A stretch of DNA of 19,981 nt from NCBI GenBank assembly GCA_022925895.1, contig JAKSYS010000835.1, forward strand, positions 1-19,981, read 5' to 3'. Both the position numbers and the translations under genes were made by a program. The stretch comes from Fragilaria crotonensis (lineage: Eukaryota > Bacillariophyta > Fragilariophyceae > Fragilariales > Fragilariaceae). Below are positions 17,886 to 19,981 of this stretch, piece after piece. Position 1 is the stretch's first letter; every line of letters starts with the position of its first letter. A model generated the notes under the pieces. That model saw only the letters and a list, made by a program, of their open reading frames with translations, had not been told where the DNA came from and did no database searches.

Positions 17886-18926
17886 AAGTGTGGAAAGCTC
17901 AAAGGGAGAACTGTCGCTGACGGACGAAAGCAGAAATCACTGTATGACAAATCGGAAACGGCCTCCCCGACCGTGGCCACCGACTCGCTCATGATCTCCG
18001 TTGGAATCGATGCGCACGAACAGCGTGACGTTGGGACATCCGATATAGCAGGCGCCTACCTAAAGGCCTACATGAAGGACTATGTGATAATGAAATTCAC
18101 GGGAATATCGGTGGACATACTCTGCGAGATGAATCCAAAATACATTCCATTTGTGACGATCGAAAACGGAGTCAAGGTGCTTTACGTGAGGCTAATCAAA
18201 GCGATCTATGGTTGCGTACAGTCCGCACTGCTATGGTACAAGCTCTTCTACTCGCACCTGCAAAAGATGGGTTTCGTACTGAACCCATACGACCCATGTA
18301 TAGCGAACAAGGTCATCAACGGAAAGCAGTGCACCATAGCATGGTACGTGGACGATATGAAAATTTCCCACGTCGATGCGAACGTGGTATCACAAATAAT
18401 TGAGCAGATTGAGGAGCGGTTCGGAAAGATGACGGTCACCCGAGGGCGCGAGCACATTTTTCTCGGCATGAAAATTGTGTACAAGCAAAATGGAACCGCA
18501 GAGATAACCATGCGCGACTATCTGGAAGAAGCAATCGCAGAATCGGGTATGAATATACGCAGGTCGGCTGCCACTCCGGCGAGACGTGATTTATTTGAGG
18601 ACGACCCCAACGCGCCCCTAGACAGAAAGACTGCTGAGGTATTCCACAGTGTCGTGGCCAAGCTCCTATACGTATCGATCAGAGCACGCATGGATATACT
18701 ACTGGCAGTGATCTACCTTTGTACGCGCGTGTCGAGGAGTACGACGGACGACTGGGAGAAACTAAAGCGCGTGCTGGAGTACCTGAATGGGACTCTACAC
18801 TACAAGTACACGATAGGAATCGATGACGTCGCAAAGATCAGATCGTGGGTTGACGCATCATATGCGGTACATCCCGACATGAAAAGCCACACAGGTGGTT
18901 TGTTGTCATTCGAACAGGAGGTTTGA
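17886..18926 (+). pseudogene. Reverse transcriptase segment of copia pol, running into RNase H
   Basis: One frame is open from about 17886 to TGA 18924-18926. The RT palm has the first catalytic Asp in SDIAGAYLKAY (18042-18044) and the active-site box WYVDDMK (Asp codons 18351-18356). Between them lie IYGCVQSALLWYKLF and GFVLNPYDPC, typical of the copia family (RVT_2). The segment goes on through the connection (FHSVVAKLLYVSIRARMD) and into RNase H (WVDASYAVHPDMKSHTGG) before a frame break at about 18911. Both key motifs are intact. Confidence 0.9.
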
Positions 18927-19549
18927 TCTGCAAGTCGGGAAAGCAAAATTAAACACAAGGAGCTCCACCGAGGCAGAAGTGGTTGGAGCGAGCGACTATT
19001 TGCCGAACATCATTTGGGTGCACATGTTTCTGGAAAAGCAGGGTTACAAAATGAAAGAGAGTATTATGGGACAGGATAACGAAAGTGCGATGAAACTAGA
19101 GAAGAACGGACGCATGTCAGCAGGCCAAAAGTCAAGGCACATCAACATACGATACTTCTGGATCAAGGACAGGACAGAGGCCAATGGAATCCACATCCGA
19201 CATTGCCCTACGCTTGAAATGCTGGCCGATTTTTACGAAGCCGCTCCAAGGAGCCCAGTTTCGACGTTTCCGCGATGTCATTTTAGGATACCGTCACGTT
19301 GACTCCCTTCGCCGCGACCCCAATGCATCTATCGAGGAGTGTGTTGAAGAAAGACGAATCGATGCACATGATTCCGCGCCTGCTCGCAACACGTCGCCTC
19401 TGGACGAAGTAAGCGGTAAGGACCATGCCAGTAGAACCACGTGGGCAGACGTAGTAAAGGGACATGTGGCCGAAACGAAGCAAAAGCTGAAAGTAGAAAG
19501 TAAAGGATTGCGCACGAGATCACTTTCTCGAAACAATCCTGTTAAGTAG
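18912..19549 (+). pseudogene. RNase H segment of copia pol and C-terminal extension into the 3' LTR
   Basis: RNase H continues after two single-base losses (about 18911 and 18945-18950) in the frame with SSTEAEVVGASDYLP and GQDNESAMKLEKN, holding the second Glu and third Asp of the active site, then KSRHINIRYFWIKDR. At a T-run near 19231 the frame moves again to FTKPLQGAQFRRFRDVILGY, the family C-terminus. That frame crosses the 3' LTR start without a stop and ends at TAG 19547-19549, adding about 68 LTR-encoded residues including TTWADVVKG. Confidence 0.8.
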
Positions 19550-19665
19550 GACCGAAGTTTGTTTAGCAACTTCCGACTATTTTTCAACATCGGTTGATCC
19601 CCTGGAGATAGACTATACGGAGTTAAACGCTCAACGTATATCTAGGAAGATCTACTTCTGCAACA
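19342..19665 (+). repeat. 3' long terminal repeat
   Basis: 324 bp, identical to the 5' LTR apart from one transition at 19581. The last pol reading frame enters it and stops at TAG 19547-19549. Confidence 0.95.
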
Positions 19666-19670
19666 CTGAG
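19666..19670. repeat. Right target-site duplication CTGAG
   Basis: Exact copy of the pentamer before the 5' LTR. Confidence 0.95.
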
Positions 19671-19819
19671 AACTTGGCGGGGTTTTGGATACTCCAAGTG
19701 AAACCTATTGGTACAGTTTCTACACAACGTCGTTCAACGGCTCATCGGCAGCACTTCTATACATTGTTATAGATCTTATATAAACCTCAAGATTTTTTAA
19801 AGGGCCTTCAGAAAATGAA
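19671..19819. other. Remaining inner part of the DNA transposon after the LTR insertion
   Basis: This stretch was contiguous with 13569 before the retrotransposon arrived, so it is the original 5' flank of the minus-strand ORF at 12658-13521. It contains TATATAA at about 19777-19783, readable as a TATA box on either strand. No ORF is supported. Confidence 0.45.
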
Positions 19820-19907
19820 CCCTGTAAGCATGGGAATTTGTCGGAAACGGACAAAAAGACATCGGGATTTTTCGTGGAAAAGTTTTTGTTTTCTGTAAGC
19901 ATCGGCC
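19820..19907 (-). repeat. Right terminal inverted repeat
   Basis: The outer 20 bp (19888-19907) are the reverse complement of the left end. A second internal CTGTAAGCAT at 19822-19831 corresponds to the internal ATGCTTA of the left end. The inner boundary is approximate. Confidence 0.7.
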
Positions 19908-19981
19908 TGATAGTGTCAAAAGGATCACCTCCGGTACTAGTACTGGTACTCGTACTCGGCGCTTGTAATACAAGTATGATA
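19908..19981. other. Right flank with GTAC words
   Basis: Starts with the TGA duplicate of the DNA transposon. GGTACTAGTACTGGTACTCG (about 19934-19953) is another of the recurring GTAC-rich intergenic words. No gene reaches the window end visibly. Confidence 0.5.

Larger units (their letters stand above)
13575..19665 (+). mobile_element. Ty1/copia LTR retrotransposon (CoDi-like), 6091 bp, intact gag, broken pol
   Basis: A complete-length insertion: 324-bp LTRs beginning TG and ending CA, one mismatch between them, a perfect 5-bp target duplication CTGAG, and the copia gene order gag-protease-integrase-reverse transcriptase-RNase H. The proteins resemble diatom CoDi-type elements as I remember them. 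No match to the common initiator-methionine primer site follows the 5' LTR; the sequence after it (from 13899) contains GTTTCGAGAAAGGTTCGAAC, whose GTTCGAAC core is like a tRNA T-loop. The purine tract before the 3' LTR is short (GAGGAG at 19334-19339). An extra ORF lies ahead of gag. The pol frame is interrupted repeatedly, so this copy cannot encode a full Pol by standard reading. Confidence 0.95.
12104..19907. mobile_element. Putative DNA transposon with terminal inverted repeats, split by the LTR element
   Basis: The 20-bp sequence GGCCGATGCTTACAGAAAAC at 12104-12123 recurs as a perfect reverse complement at 19888-19907. Similarity continues inward for roughly 80 bp with indels (shared words such as CACGAA, CGA-GTCTTTTT and a second ATGCTTA at 68 and 76 bp from the ends). 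The trinucleotide TGA flanks both ends (12101-12103 and 19908-19910), consistent with a 3-bp target duplication. Removing the nested LTR element and one CTGAG leaves about 1708 bp. Ends starting GG plus a 3-bp duplication suggest PIF/Harbinger, but TGA is not the usual TWA target and no DDE transposase is recognised inside, so it may be non-autonomous. It holds two opposing ORFs and a subterminal hairpin. Confidence 0.65.

Noticed and set aside
1-19981. CRISPR arrays, rRNA or tRNA genes, bacterial operons
   Set aside because: No regularly spaced direct repeats and no tRNA or rRNA-like sequence were seen; introns and protein families are eukaryotic.

Overview
The window is nuclear DNA of a photosynthetic-lineage eukaryote, most likely a diatom (probably pennate). 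Reasons: genes on both strands with short GT-AG introns (67, 86 and 117 bp), a mitochondrial SCO1 with a presequence, an algal-type secreted prolyl-4-hydroxylase-like enzyme, and a Ty1/copia retrotransposon whose proteins closely resemble the diatom CoDi-type elements I remember. The species cannot be fixed from the sequence alone.

Left part (1-11104), host genes. SCO1-like cytochrome oxidase copper chaperone (143-1243, +, two exons) converges on a triose-phosphate/nucleotide-sugar-type transporter of the SLC35C2 kind (1342-2632, -, two exons). After a gap with a decayed coding relic comes the spliceosomal RBM22/Cwc2/Ecm2 homologue (3637-4941, -, one exon). It shares a divergent 548-bp promoter region with a secreted 2OG-Fe(II) oxygenase whose N-terminal part resembles a VHL beta domain (5490-6805, +, two exons). 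A gene-poor 2.9-kb stretch holds degenerate coding relics and a 21-bp tandem duplication. Next is an unrecognised serine-rich protein with repeated RRGSLP motifs (9713-11104, +). Intergenic DNA repeatedly carries GTAC-rich near-palindromic words.

Right part (12104-19907), nested transposons. Two inverted copies of a 20-bp perfect terminus, with similarity continuing for about 80 bp and flanked by TGA on both sides, bracket the region. I read this as a DNA transposon of about 1.7 kb (3-bp target duplication, PIF/Harbinger-like ends) with two unrecognised ORFs. It was later split by a 6091-bp Ty1/copia LTR element (13575-19665). The LTRs are 324 bp each, differ at one base, start TG and end CA, and are flanked by a perfect 5-bp duplication CTGAG.

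The copia element has an intact small ORF ahead of gag (coiled coil plus SH3-like part) joined to gag by TAATG, and an intact Gag with one zinc knuckle. Its pol (protease, integrase, reverse transcriptase, RNase H) carries about eight frame breaks and one in-frame stop. The near-identical LTRs beside a heavily frameshifted pol form the main puzzle here: a young copy mobilised in trans, or local assembly errors. The final reading frame of pol also runs on into the 3' LTR.
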